Assembly (NCBI RefSeq): GCF_000292525.1
Contig: NZ_AEYF01000044.1
Coordinates: 620,001-684,000, forward strand
Reading direction: 5' to 3'
Origin: Rhizobium sp. CCGE 510
GTDB taxonomy: Bacteria; Pseudomonadota; Alphaproteobacteria; Rhizobiales; Rhizobiaceae
DNA length: 64,000 nt
A program made the translations under genes and the position numbers. The notes under the pieces were generated by a model, which did not search any database, had not been told where the DNA came from, and saw nothing but the letters and a program-made list of their open reading frames with translations. Below, piece by piece: positions 1 to 9,434 of the stretch (its first letter is position 1; the number at the start of each line of letters is the position of its first letter).

Positions 1-83
1 AGCCCGCCCGAAGACGACGGCATGCCTGGCTGCGCAATCAAGGCTGCGCCGTCCATCCCGGTCTCGATATTCTTGATGTCCAT
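1..83 (-). CDS. Possible 5' end of an unidentified gene, cut by the left edge
   Basis: An ATG on the minus strand at 83 is preceded by GGGAG about 4 bases upstream and opens a frame with no stop to the window edge (27 codons, starting MDIKNIETG). The fragment is too short to assign to a family. The start and frame are plausible because the next annotated gene on this strand (recX) ends 290 bp away and the gap is filled by a dispersed repeat. It could equally be a chance frame. Confidence 0.3.
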   Translation of the reverse strand, partial: MDIKNIETGMDGAALIAQPGMPSSSGG

Positions 84-189
84 GTGGCTCCCGATCCTGC
101 GGCGGTTCTACGCCGAAGACAGGGGAGAACCAAATTCAAACTTTTCATGCCGGGATCAAGAGCGCTGATGCGGCGCCAAGGAACGGCCG

Positions 190-345
190 GCGAGCCCCTC
201 ATCGCCTGCCGGCACCTTCTCCCCGCAGGCGGGGCGAAGGGGGATAGCCGCAACCTCTCCGTCCCTCTCGCGCCTCTCGCAGGGCACGTCCCCTCTCCCC
301 GTTTTTAACGGGGAAAGGGCTAGGGTGAGGGGCAGCCATCGGCGC
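190..345. repeat. Dispersed GC-rich palindromic intergenic repeat
   Basis: The stretch holds two hairpin-forming blocks: CTTCTCCCCGCAGGCGGGGCGAAGG, and CCCCTCTCCCCGTTTTTAACGGGGAAAGGG further on, ending in GGTGAGGGG. Sequences of this type are common between genes in rhizobia. No coding frame here is convincing. It lies downstream of recX and may act as a terminator for it, but no clear T-run follows. Confidence 0.6.
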
Positions 346-376
346 GAACCGGCCAAGCAAAAGCTCGCACGCGATA

Positions 377-928
377 TCAGCGACGGCCGGAGAGGATCAC
401 CTCCTCGGCGTCTTCGAAGCTCATCTCGAAGACTTTCCTGCCGATCTCGAAGCTGAAACCGTTGCGGGCGAAAGCGGAGAGCTCCTTGGCCTTTCGCTTG
501 TCGTCGAGTTCGACCCGGCGGAAAGGACCGAAGGCGCGCTTGCGGGCAAATATCGCGGCGGCATAGAGGTCGTCAGCCCCCTCGAGTGCCGTCTCGACCT
601 TGTCGCTGGAGACGCCCTTTGCGGTCAGTTTCTGAGCGATCGCACGCTTCGATTTGCCGCCGCGCACGGCAGAGCGCGTGCTGATTTCGGCAAAGGCGTT
701 ATCGTCGAGCACTTTATTGTCATAGGCAAATTTGACGGCGAAATCGGCAACGGCCTTGAGTTGTGCCGCGCCGATATCCTCGAACTTCTCCTTGGCCTTG
801 CGGGTGATGGCGTCAAAGAGCTGCTTTTCCGTCATCATCCGCCGCTCCAGGCGATAGATGGCGGAGTTGCGCGCCCAGCTCAGCATGCGTGGTGTCGGGA
901 TATCGGACGGAACGGTCTCTTCGGTCAT
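377..928 (-). CDS. recX: Regulatory protein RecX
   Basis: The 183-residue product matches the RecX family, small helical proteins that bind RecA filaments and limit recombinase and co-protease activity. Visible features are the early YRLERRMMTEKQL segment, the middle RGGKSKRAIAQKLTAKGV segment typical of RecX three-helix repeats, and a helical C-terminus. It starts 8 bp after the stop of the acetylpolyamine amidohydrolase gene, so the two are probably co-transcribed. RecX often sits next to recA; here it does not. The start at 928 gives a slightly long N-terminus, and an internal ATG at the MLSWARN position is possible. Confidence 0.88.
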   Translation of the reverse strand: MTEETVPSDIPTPRMLSWARNSAIYRLERRMMTEKQLFDAITRKAKEKFEDIGAAQLKAVADFAVKFAYDNKVLDDNAFAEISTRSAVRGGKSKRAIAQKLTAKGVSSDKVETALEGADDLYAAAIFARKRAFGPFRRVELDDKRKAKELSAFARNGFSFEIGRKVFEMSFEDAEEVILSGRR

Positions 929-936
929 CTCAGTGA

Positions 937-1962
937 TCAGCTCTCGAGACCTTTCAGCACATTGGCAACGTTGAGGCCGATTTCCGGCACGCCGTAGCCG
1001 CCCTCCATGCAGACGAGCACCGGCAGGCCGGCGGCGGAGATCATCTCTCCCATGCGAATGAAGTCATCCGATTTCAGCTGGAAGAAGGAGATCGGATCGC
1101 GTTCGAAGGTATCGACGCCGAGCGCCACGACGATCGCCTCGGCGCCGAAGGCCTTGATACGGGCAAGCGCATCGGCAAGGGCCGAAGACCAGGCCTCCCA
1201 GGGCGTGCCCGGCGGCATCGGATAATTGCGGTTGGCGCCGGTGCCCGCCCCCTCGCCCTCCTCGTCGGCATGGCCAAGGAAATAAGGAAAGGCATGCATG
1301 GGATCGCCATGCAGCGAGGCGGTGAAGACGTCGCCTCTGTGATAGAAGAGATCCTGAGTGCCGTTGCCATGGTGGAAATCGACATCCAGCACCGCGACTT
1401 TCCTCGCACCATGGTCGAGCAGCCGCTGCGCCGCGACACCTGAATTGTTGATGAAGCAATAGCCGCCGAAGAGATCGATGCCGGCATGGTGGCCGGGCGG
1501 GCGGCAGAGCGCGAAGGCAAAGCGATTGCCGGCATTCAGCCAGTCGGCGCCGGTGATCGCGCAGCGCATGGAAGCGATCGCCGCCGCGTAGGAACCCTTG
1601 GTGATCGAGGTGTCGGCGGCATTGGCATAGTGGCCGATCGCGCCGACGATATTCTCGGGCACGCGCTGGCTGGTGCGGCGAACGGCGAAGGAATTGGCGA
1701 TCGCCTCGCCGGTGAAACCGGCCGCCACCCAGCGGTCCCAAACGGTGGCGAGAAAATCCAGATAGGCGGGATCGTGCACCTTCAGCGCCGTTTCCAGTCC
1801 GTGCGGATCGGGTGCCACGACATCGGCAAAGCCGACCTGCTTGACCGCCGCCAGGATCCATTCGGCGCGAAACGGCGCCTCGAAGGGCGTCACCAGTTGG
1901 CCGGCATGCAGCTCGGTCTTGGCATCGCGCAGCTTGTGATCTTCGGAATAGATGACGCGCAT
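937..1962 (-). CDS. aphA: Acetylpolyamine amidohydrolase (class II HDAC fold)
   Basis: The 341-residue protein would hydrolyse N-acetyl groups from acetylputrescine, acetylcadaverine and similar polyamines. It aligns end to end, from memory, with Mycoplana ramosa APAH. The charge-relay histidines lie in CRPPGHHAG (H158, H159), the zinc ligands are D195 and H197 (LDVDFHHG) and D284 (GVDTF), and the transition-state tyrosine is Y323 (GGY). The start at 1962 has GGCAGGA upstream; a longer frame to 2097 has no support. It diverges from the HAD gene at 2096 and is followed by recX. Confidence 0.94.
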   Translation of the reverse strand: MRVIYSEDHKLRDAKTELHAGQLVTPFEAPFRAEWILAAVKQVGFADVVAPDPHGLETALKVHDPAYLDFLATVWDRWVAAGFTGEAIANSFAVRRTSQRVPENIVGAIGHYANAADTSITKGSYAAAIASMRCAITGADWLNAGNRFAFALCRPPGHHAGIDLFGGYCFINNSGVAAQRLLDHGARKVAVLDVDFHHGNGTQDLFYHRGDVFTASLHGDPMHAFPYFLGHADEEGEGAGTGANRNYPMPPGTPWEAWSSALADALARIKAFGAEAIVVALGVDTFERDPISFFQLKSDDFIRMGEMISAAGLPVLVCMEGGYGVPEIGLNVANVLKGLES

Positions 1963-2095
1963 TTCAGATCCTGCCTTTGATTGACAATGGAGATTTACAC
2001 GGCTCGGCCCTGACAAAAAAGCGGTGCGGGCTCTTGATCGTCTGGAATAATGACGCCACCTTCGCCGATGTTTTGAGAACGAGGAATTTTTCCGC

Positions 2096-2707
2096 ATGAA
2101 AGTGCTGATGGTCGATGTCGACGGCGTGCTAATTCATGGTCGTCCGGCCGACGGGCTGCCGCATTTCACCTATCTGGAGCGTGATCTCGGGCTGCGTGTC
2201 GAGCTGCTGCAGCAGGAATTCTTCCAGACCCACTGGGATGACATCATCGTCGGCCGCGAGCCGATGGAGCCACGGCTTGCCAGCGTGCTCGAAAAGATCG
2301 CACCGCATCTCAGCGCCGAGACGCTGATCGACTACTGGTTCGAAAACGATTCCCGTCTCGACCGCGCTCTGCTGGACGCGCTCGCCGCGCTGAGGCAAAG
2401 CGGTATCACTCTCTTTCTGGCGACCAACCAGGAGCATAGGCGGGCGGGCTATCTGATGGAGGAGGCCGGCCTTGACGCGCATTTCGACGGGATCATCTAT
2501 TCCGCAGCGCTCGGACACCGCAAACCCTCGCCTGAGTTTTTCCGGCTGGCGACCGAGCGGGCCGGCGCCCTGCCCGGCGAGATCGCCTTCATCGACGATA
2601 TGGCGGAAAATATCGACGCGGCGCGGCAGTTCGGCTGGAACGCGGCGCAATGGACGGCGGGTGCGACGCTTGGCGCCACACTTCCTGCCTTCGCCAGACC
2701 GGCCTGA
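2096..2707 (+). CDS. HAD-superfamily hydrolase
   Basis: A 203-residue haloacid-dehalogenase-like phosphatase with the four motifs in order: DVDGVL near residues 7-12 (nucleophile and acid/base Asp), ATNQ (motif II), RKPSPEFF (motif III Lys) and IDDMAENI (motif IV acidic residues). The small helical cap between motifs I and II suggests a subfamily I enzyme acting on a small phosphorylated metabolite. The substrate cannot be read from sequence. It is divergent from aphA with about 130 bp between the starts, and convergent with the GNAT gene that ends 15 bp beyond it. Confidence 0.82.
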   Translation: MKVLMVDVDGVLIHGRPADGLPHFTYLERDLGLRVELLQQEFFQTHWDDIIVGREPMEPRLASVLEKIAPHLSAETLIDYWFENDSRLDRALLDALAALRQSGITLFLATNQEHRRAGYLMEEAGLDAHFDGIIYSAALGHRKPSPEFFRLATERAGALPGEIAFIDDMAENIDAARQFGWNAAQWTAGATLGATLPAFARPA

Positions 2708-2722
2708 GCGGCGCCGGCACAC

Positions 2723-3241
2723 TCAGGCGATCTGTTTATAGAACAGCGTGGTGGCGCAGAAGCCGCCTTCCGGCCACAGCGCGTAATCGGGAATGACGCC
2801 GACACGCTGCCAGCCGAGGCGCGGATAGATCGCCTCGGCATCGCTGCCGGTTGCCGTGTCGAGCACCAGCAGGGTTTTGCCACGCTTTGCCGCCTCGCGC
2901 TCGGCGGCATCCATCAGCAGCCGGGCAAGGCCACGGCCGCGGGCGGAGCGGTGCACCAAGAGCTTCTTCAGATCGCCGCGGTGCGGCTGGTTCGGCATCT
3001 GCGCGGCGCCCACCTGCACCGTGCCGACGATCCGGCCCTCCAGTTCGGCGACCAGCAGCAGGTTGCCGCCGGTGGCGACCGCATCGGCGACATCGCGCCA
3101 ATAGGGCTCGGCATCCTCTGGCCCATAGGGCTGCATGAAGCCGACCGAGGCGCCGCCCGCGACGCAATCGACAAGCACCTCTGAAAGGGCAGGGATGGCG
3201 GCGCGCGCCTCCTCGGCGGAAAGGGTACGAATGTCGACCAT
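2723..3241 (-). CDS. GNAT-family N-acetyltransferase
   Basis: A 172-residue GNAT protein. The acetyl-CoA-binding motif A appears as VHRSARGRGLARLLMDAA, preceded by a strand ending in LKKLLV and followed by a TATGSDAEAIYPRLGW segment typical of motif B. The start at 3241 is chosen because AGGAGA stands about 7 bases upstream; the longer frame to 3331 overlaps the upstream gene. The gene starts 22 bp after the XRE-cupin regulator and is probably in one operon with it. The acetylated substrate is unknown. Confidence 0.85.
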   Translation of the reverse strand: MVDIRTLSAEEARAAIPALSEVLVDCVAGGASVGFMQPYGPEDAEPYWRDVADAVATGGNLLLVAELEGRIVGTVQVGAAQMPNQPHRGDLKKLLVHRSARGRGLARLLMDAAEREAAKRGKTLLVLDTATGSDAEAIYPRLGWQRVGVIPDYALWPEGGFCATTLFYKQIA

Positions 3242-3263
3242 GCTGTTCTCCTGAAATGAGCTG

Positions 3264-3833
3264 TTAGCGGCCGCCGCGATCGAGCACGACGCAATAGCGC
3301 GCCGGGGCATGGCCGGGATTGTGGAAGACATGGCCCTCGCCGACGGGCATGAAGAGACAATCGCCGGGGCGCAGCCGATAGACCACCTCGCCCGCCGTCA
3401 TCTCCAGCTCGCCGTCGAACAGCCATACATGCTGGGTCATGTCATGCGCGCTGGCATGCGGGGGAAAGCTGACGCGGGCGCCCGCGGGAAATTCGACTTC
3501 GACGATATCGACACCGGAGGCTGTGCCCGGCGCCGAGACCGACCGTCTGAGATAACCGGTCTCCGGGTCGCGCCAGACCTGTTGCTCCTGCCGGCGGGCA
3601 AGCGGCGAGGCCTGCTGTCCCTCCTCGGCAAAGAAGGCCGACAGCGACAGGCCGAGGGCAGCGCAGATTCTCGCCAGCAGCGAGGCGGTCGGGCTCGCCT
3701 CAGCCCGCTCGATACGCGAGATCATCGCCCGGCTGACCCCGGAAGCCGTGGCGAGATCGTCAAGGGTCAATCCTTTGTCCAGCCGCAGCTTGCGGATACG
3801 GATGCCGATCGCCTGTTCCAGTTGCTCTTCCAT
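3264..3833 (-). CDS. XRE-family regulator with C-terminal cupin domain
   Basis: The 189-residue protein has an N-terminal HTH_3 domain (about residues 10-65, with LDDLATASGVSRAMISRIER as the helix-turn-helix) and a C-terminal RmlC-like cupin (about 110-185, with FPPHASAHDMTQHVWLF and RPGDCLFMPVGEGH). Proteins of this build repress small metabolic operons and sense a ligand through the cupin. It is followed by the GNAT gene, so the pair may be a self-regulated unit. An AT-rich palindrome lies 12 bp upstream of its start. Confidence 0.88.
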   Translation of the reverse strand: MEEQLEQAIGIRIRKLRLDKGLTLDDLATASGVSRAMISRIERAEASPTASLLARICAALGLSLSAFFAEEGQQASPLARRQEQQVWRDPETGYLRRSVSAPGTASGVDIVEVEFPAGARVSFPPHASAHDMTQHVWLFDGELEMTAGEVVYRLRPGDCLFMPVGEGHVFHNPGHAPARYCVVLDRGGR

Positions 3834-3845
3834 TTTCCGATCCCG

Positions 3846-3863
3846 ATTCTATTATAAGAGAAT
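3846..3863. promoter_or_regulatory. AT-rich palindrome, candidate XRE operator
   Basis: ATTCT-ATTATAAG-AGAAT is a perfect 5-bp inverted repeat around an AT-rich centre. It lies 12 bp upstream of the XRE-cupin start codon and about 107 bp before tenA, in otherwise GC-rich DNA. Autoregulation is inferred from position only. Confidence 0.35.
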
Positions 3864-3970
3864 TACATGATCCGATGATGGAATCAACCCCTGCTAGGCG
3901 GGCGGCGCCATCCTTGCTTTCGCCACAGCCTCGCCGATATATGGCAGCGCAATTCAGATGGGAGAGAGTG

Positions 3971-4669
3971 ATGGACACCAGCACGCAGAGCACCGAACCG
4001 ACGGCAAGCTTCACGGCCGCCGCCTGGGACAGGATCGCGCCGGTCATGGCCAAGATCGAGGTCTTGCCGCTTCTCACCCGCCTGTCCGACGGTACGCTAC
4101 CGCCTGAAGTTTTCCGGCACTACATCCTCCAGGACGCGCTCTACCTGAAACATTATGCGCGCTGCCTGGCGATCGTCGCGGCCAAGGCGCCCGACAATGC
4201 GCAGGTGCTGCGCTTCCTCGGTTCGGCGCAGAAGGCGATCACCGTCGAGCAGGGCCTGCATGCCGGCTTCCTGACCCAGTTCGGCATCACCTCTGCGGAT
4301 GTGACATCAGCCGAACCCTCGCCTGCCTGCTTTGCCTATACGAATTTTCTGCTCGCCACGGCCTATCACCGCTCCTACGCGGTGGCGCTTTCTTCCATCC
4401 TTCCCTGCTTCTGGATCTACTGGCACGTCGGCGAGGCGATCAAGAGCCGGCCGGCAATCGAGGGCAATGCCTTCCAGGCCTGGATCAACACCTATGGCGA
4501 TCCGCAATTTGCCGCCGGTGCCCGCGAAGTGATCGCGCTGACCGACATTGCCGCCCGCGCCGCATCGCCGGTGGAGCGCGCCGAGATGAGCGATGTCTTC
4601 GTGCGCGCCTCGCAATATGAATGGATGTTCTGGGATTCGGCCTGGCGGCTGGAGACGTGGCCGGTCTGA
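3971..4669 (+). CDS. tenA: TenA-family thiaminase II / aminopyrimidine aminohydrolase
   Basis: The 232-residue helical protein would hydrolyse aminopyrimidine breakdown products of thiamine for salvage. The family's catalytic cysteine lies in LPCFWIYWHVGE (C146) and the conserved glutamate in YEWMFWDSAW (E217). The ATG at 3971 follows GGGAGAGAG closely; the longer frame from 3875 would cross the divergent promoter region. No other thiamine genes and no recognisable TPP riboswitch are nearby, so it is an orphan salvage gene in this window. Confidence 0.86.
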   Translation: MDTSTQSTEPTASFTAAAWDRIAPVMAKIEVLPLLTRLSDGTLPPEVFRHYILQDALYLKHYARCLAIVAAKAPDNAQVLRFLGSAQKAITVEQGLHAGFLTQFGITSADVTSAEPSPACFAYTNFLLATAYHRSYAVALSSILPCFWIYWHVGEAIKSRPAIEGNAFQAWINTYGDPQFAAGAREVIALTDIAARAASPVERAEMSDVFVRASQYEWMFWDSAWRLETWPV

Positions 4670-4746
4670 TCCGAGCCCGACCGGCTGACAAAATAGCGTA
4701 AACAGCGGGATAATTACCGCTTTGCGGCAGGGGGCGGCGCTGCTAT

Positions 4747-6579
<1,833 letters not shown>

Positions 6580-6591
6580 CGCTTCTCAAGC

Positions 6592-6626
6592 GCATCTCAT
6601 GCGCATATGATCTGCGCATGAGATGC
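6592..6626. promoter_or_regulatory. Perfect 14-bp inverted repeat between lepA and ccdA
   Basis: GCATCTCATGCGCA and its exact complement flank a 7-base loop. The right arm ends 11 bp before the ccdA start codon. It may be the operator bound by CcdA (antitoxins of this class autorepress), the lepA terminator, or both. No T-run follows, which favours an operator. Confidence 0.5.
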
Positions 6627-6637
6627 AGGAGATCGTT

Positions 6638-6868
6638 ATGGCCCAGCAGGCAAGAAAAGCAGCGAACCTGTCTCTCGATGAAGGTCTCGTCTCGCAGGCG
6701 CGCGAGCTGAAGATCAACATATCCAGGGCGGCGGAAGATGGAATCGCGAAAGCCATAAAGGCGGAACGCGAGCGGCTGTGGCGTATCGAGAATGCCGAGG
6801 CCATCCGGCTGGAAAACGAATATGTCGAAAAGCACGGCTTGCCGTTCGCCAAGTACCGCCAATTTTAA
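6638..6868 (+). CDS. ccdA: CcdA-like type II antitoxin
   Basis: A 76-residue protein with an N-terminal ribbon-helix-helix-like region (NLSLDEGLVSQARELKI) and the conserved CcdA tail, here ENAEAIRLENEYVEKHGLPFAKYR, split between a long helix and the GLPFAKYR toxin-binding end. AGGAGA precedes the ATG at 6638. An earlier ATG at 6623 lies inside the inverted repeat and is less likely. The stop TAA overlaps the ATG of ccdB by one base, the usual coupling for such modules. The toxin gene downstream is frameshifted, so this antitoxin may now act alone as a repressor. Confidence 0.85.
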   Translation: MAQQARKAANLSLDEGLVSQARELKINISRAAEDGIAKAIKAERERLWRIENAEAIRLENEYVEKHGLPFAKYRQF

Positions 6869-7163
6869 TGGCTCGCTTCCACGTCTATCGCCTTAAGAGC
6901 GGGAATATCCTTGCCATCGATCTTCAAGCCAATCTGCTTGATGACCTGCCTTCGCGTGTCATGGTTCGCATCCGGTTCAAGAGCTGAACTGGTCGATCTC
7001 GCGACTGAACCCGCGCTTCTCAATCGAGGGTGAAATCTATGTCATGGCCACCCAGCGCATGGCGTCGATCCCGACCGCGGAAATAGGAAAAGCGGTCGCA
7101 GACCTATCTGGTAAAAGCGATGCCATCACCAGTGCCCTGGACTTTCTCTTCCAAGGCTTCTGA
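6868..7163 (+). pseudogene. ccdB: ccdB-like toxin gene, frameshifted
   Basis: The frame opens with MARFHVYRLKSGNILAIDLQ and VMVRIRFKS, then stops at 6984. The rest of a CcdB protein continues in another frame: ELNWSISRLNPRFSIEG, YVMATQRMASIP, then a C-terminus ending LDFLFQGF at 7163. CcdB poisons DNA gyrase, and the last residues (FQGF here) are those needed for toxicity in the F-plasmid protein. The span is 296 bp, not a multiple of three, consistent with a small indel near 6962-6972. A sequencing error would look the same. Confidence 0.78.
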
Positions 7164-7165
7164 GT

Positions 7166-7618
7166 TCACTGTCCGGCCATATACTCCTTCACCAGCCCTT
7201 CATAGGCCGCCATCTCGGGCAGCGCCTCGTAGCTGTGCACCGCGCCGGTCTCGGCGAATGACAGCTTCTCGCTCGTCCATGTCTCGATGAAGGGCGTGAA
7301 CCAGCGGAGATCGTCGAGCATGGTGACGCGCAAATTGACGAACCAGTCCATGCCTTCCGGGCGGGTGAACATCCAGCTCATGCAATGCGGGCAAAAATAA
7401 TGTTTCGTAACGCCGTGCAGGCCGCCGATGACCGGCTCGCCTTGCGTGATCTCAAAGCCCTCGCTGGGGATAGCGGCGCTCAGCGAATAGGCGCTCGCGG
7501 TCATCCTCCGGCAGCCTGTGCAATGGCAGGCCATGGTCAGCAGCGGCGGCGCGCTGATCTTCAACCGCACCCGGCCGCAACGGCAGCCGCCTTCCATGGA
7601 TAAAGTTCGCTCGCTCAT
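7166..7618 (-). CDS. GFA-domain (glutathione-dependent formaldehyde-activating type) zinc protein
   Basis: The 150-residue protein has the cysteine pattern of the GFA/DUF636 family: GGCRCG (C12, C14), CHCTGCRR (C31, C33, C36) and YFCPHCMSW (C76, C79). These bind structural and catalytic zinc. Most family members are not true formaldehyde enzymes, and function here is open. The ATG at 7618 follows GGGAGGACATC. It converges on the ccdB remnant with 2 bp between the stops. Confidence 0.88.
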   Translation of the reverse strand: MSERTLSMEGGCRCGRVRLKISAPPLLTMACHCTGCRRMTASAYSLSAAIPSEGFEITQGEPVIGGLHGVTKHYFCPHCMSWMFTRPEGMDWFVNLRVTMLDDLRWFTPFIETWTSEKLSFAETGAVHSYEALPEMAAYEGLVKEYMAGQ

Positions 7619-7708
7619 GATGTCCTCCCGGTTTTGCCTTCTGATCTAGTGGAGCTTTCGTCGCTGTCGAGGTGGCGAGTCATCGCGGAATGGGCGGCCT
7701 TGCCAGCG

Positions 7709-8257
7709 TTAGCGAACGCGCGCCGGGTTGCCGACCACGGTAGCGCCCGCCGGCACGTCTCGTGTCACCACGGCGCCGGCACCGACAATCGCACCATCAC
7801 CGATCGTGACACCGCCGAGGATGATGGCGCTGCCGCCGATCCAGACGTCGCTGCCGATAACGACCGGCCGGGCGATCTCGATGCCCTGGCTGCGAACTAC
7901 GGGATCCTTATGATGTTCGGCGCAATAGATCTGCACGCTGGGGCCGAACATGCTGCGGTCGCCGATGGTCACCCGGCCGGAATCGAGGATGGTGCAGCCG
8001 GCATTGAAATAGACCCGCTCGCCGAGAGTGATGTTGATGCCGTAGGAGCAGTGAAACGGCGCCTCGATGAAGACATTGGGCGACGCCTGCGCAAAGAGCG
8101 TCCTCAGGGCCGGCGCCATCGCGCCGCGCTCGTCCGGCGGCAGCGTGTTGTGCGCATGGACGGCCAGGCGCGCCTGCCGGCGCAAGAGATCGAGCTCGTC
8201 ATCGAGGCAGCAATACCATTCGCCTGCCGCCATCTTCTCGCGTTCGCTTGCCGGCAT
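7709..8257 (-). CDS. Hexapeptide-repeat O-acetyltransferase (Maa/NodL/LacA type)
   Basis: A 182-residue left-handed beta-helix acetyltransferase. The N-terminal helical 'mac' segment (REKMAAGEWYCCLDDEL) is followed by hexapeptide repeats, the motif with catalytic His in YCAEHHKDP, and the closing VVTRDVPAGATVVGNPARV. Family members acetylate maltose, galactosides or Nod-factor glucosamine. NodL is one relative in rhizobia, but nothing nearby is nodulation-related, so maltose O-acetyltransferase is the safer guess. The ATG at 8257 has AGGCGAGG upstream; a GTG at 8272 would overlap the preceding gene by 4 bases. Confidence 0.85.
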   Translation of the reverse strand: MPASEREKMAAGEWYCCLDDELDLLRRQARLAVHAHNTLPPDERGAMAPALRTLFAQASPNVFIEAPFHCSYGINITLGERVYFNAGCTILDSGRVTIGDRSMFGPSVQIYCAEHHKDPVVRSQGIEIARPVVIGSDVWIGGSAIILGGVTIGDGAIVGAGAVVTRDVPAGATVVGNPARVR

Positions 8258-8268
8258 GACCTCGCCTC

Positions 8269-9006
8269 TCACGCCGAGGCCTCTGACAGCATCTCGATCT
8301 CGTCTGCTTCAATCAGGCTGACCCAAGCGCGGGCGATGGCAAGGCCCGCGGCATCGGCGCCACGCCCATGTCTTGCCGCCAGTTCGGCATGGCTCTCCAG
8401 CCAGCCAGGCGCGATGCGCTCGATCGTATCGGGGAATTCGGCCTTCCATTGCTCGACGACCGCGGAATTGGCCTCGAAATGGAACTGGGTGCCATAGACG
8501 GCGCGGCCGATGCGGAACGCCTGGTTCTCGGCGACGGGGCTTGTCGCCAGACGCACCGCACCGGCTGGCAGGGAAAACGTATCGGCATGCCATTCGAAGA
8601 TGGTGAATTCGCCGCCCAGCGCCGACAGCAGCGGGTCGGCCCGGCCCTCCTCGGTGACGCCGATACCGTGCCAGCCGAATTCGCGGGCGCTTCCTAAGAA
8701 ATTGTCGCCGCCATAGGCGCGGGCGAGGATCTGGCTGCCGAGGCAGATGCCGAGCACCGCCTTGCCGGCATCGCCGAAGCGACGCGTCAGCCGGACAAGA
8801 TCCGGCAGGTAGGGATGCGTTTCGTCATCCAGCGCGCTCTGCTCGCCACCAAGAACGACAAGCGCGTCATGGCCGGATATATCCGGCGGCAGGATGCCGT
8901 CCTGCCATGCCCGAAACCATTCGATCTCCGCTCCCGCCTCATCGAGCGCTAGAGCAAGCGCGCCGAGGCCGGTGTTCCTCATGTTTTCGATGACTGCTAT
9001 CCGCAT
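8269..9006 (-). CDS. Class I glutamine amidotransferase-like protein (GMP synthase-like)
   Basis: A 245-residue stand-alone GATase1 domain. The nucleophile is C88 in LGICLGSQ and the His-Glu pair lies in GTQFHFE (H176, E178). It resembles the GMP synthase-like amidotransferases such as YfeJ or the gamma-glutamyl hydrolase group rather than a pathway subunit, since no synthase partner adjoins it. The start at 9006 is preceded by GGGAAAAG. The acetyltransferase follows at once, so they may share an operon. Confidence 0.85.
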   Translation of the reverse strand: MRIAVIENMRNTGLGALALALDEAGAEIEWFRAWQDGILPPDISGHDALVVLGGEQSALDDETHPYLPDLVRLTRRFGDAGKAVLGICLGSQILARAYGGDNFLGSAREFGWHGIGVTEEGRADPLLSALGGEFTIFEWHADTFSLPAGAVRLATSPVAENQAFRIGRAVYGTQFHFEANSAVVEQWKAEFPDTIERIAPGWLESHAELAARHGRGADAAGLAIARAWVSLIEADEIEMLSEASA

Positions 9007-9131
9007 GGGCTTTTCCCGGTATGGCCGATAAGGGGAAGAGACCATGACGGCGGGTGGCGCGCAAGACGCTTGGAGGCGATTGCGCGCGCCAATAACAGCG
9101 CTTAAACCAATGCAAACGAAAGGAAATTGCC

Positions 9132-9425
9132 ATGACCGAAAAAGCTCGCGTTTCGATCCTCTATTGCACCCAGTGCAACTGGCTGCTGCGCACCGCCTGG
9201 ATGGCGCAGGAGCTGCTGCATACTTTTTCCGACAGTCTCGGCGAAGTGGCGCTGATCCCCGGCACCGGCGGCAATTTCGAGATCCGCGTCAACGGCGATC
9301 TGATCTGGGAGCGCAAGCGCGACGGCGGCTTTCCCGGGCCGAAGGAACTGAAGCAGCGGGTCCGCGATATCATCGAGCCCGGCCGCGATCTCGGCCATGT
9401 CGACCGCGCCTCGCTGGAAAGCTGA
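9132..9425 (+). CDS. SelT/SelW/SelH (Rdx) family thioredoxin-like protein
   Basis: The 97-residue protein carries the Rdx-family redox motif as CTQC (C12, C15) after the first strand (VSILYCTQC). The rest matches the bacterial cysteine version of selenoprotein W: the GGNFEIRVNGDLIW strands and FPGPKELKQRVRDII. No selenocysteine UGA is involved. A thiol-redox role is inferred from family. AAAGGA precedes the ATG. It is divergent from the amidotransferase gene. Confidence 0.85.
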   Translation: MTEKARVSILYCTQCNWLLRTAWMAQELLHTFSDSLGEVALIPGTGGNFEIRVNGDLIWERKRDGGFPGPKELKQRVRDIIEPGRDLGHVDRASLES

Positions 9426-9434
9426 CGACGGCGC

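Noticed and set aside
3834..3970. Possible TPP riboswitch before tenA
   Set aside because: No CTGAGA-type core or paired arms of a THI box can be found in the 137-bp leader.
7709..8257. NodL nodulation acetyltransferase
   Set aside because: The fold matches, but no nod box or other nodulation gene is present; a maltose-type acetyltransferase is equally likely.
9132..9425. Selenoprotein gene
   Set aside because: The SelW-like motif is CTQC with ordinary cysteines and the frame has no in-frame UGA.
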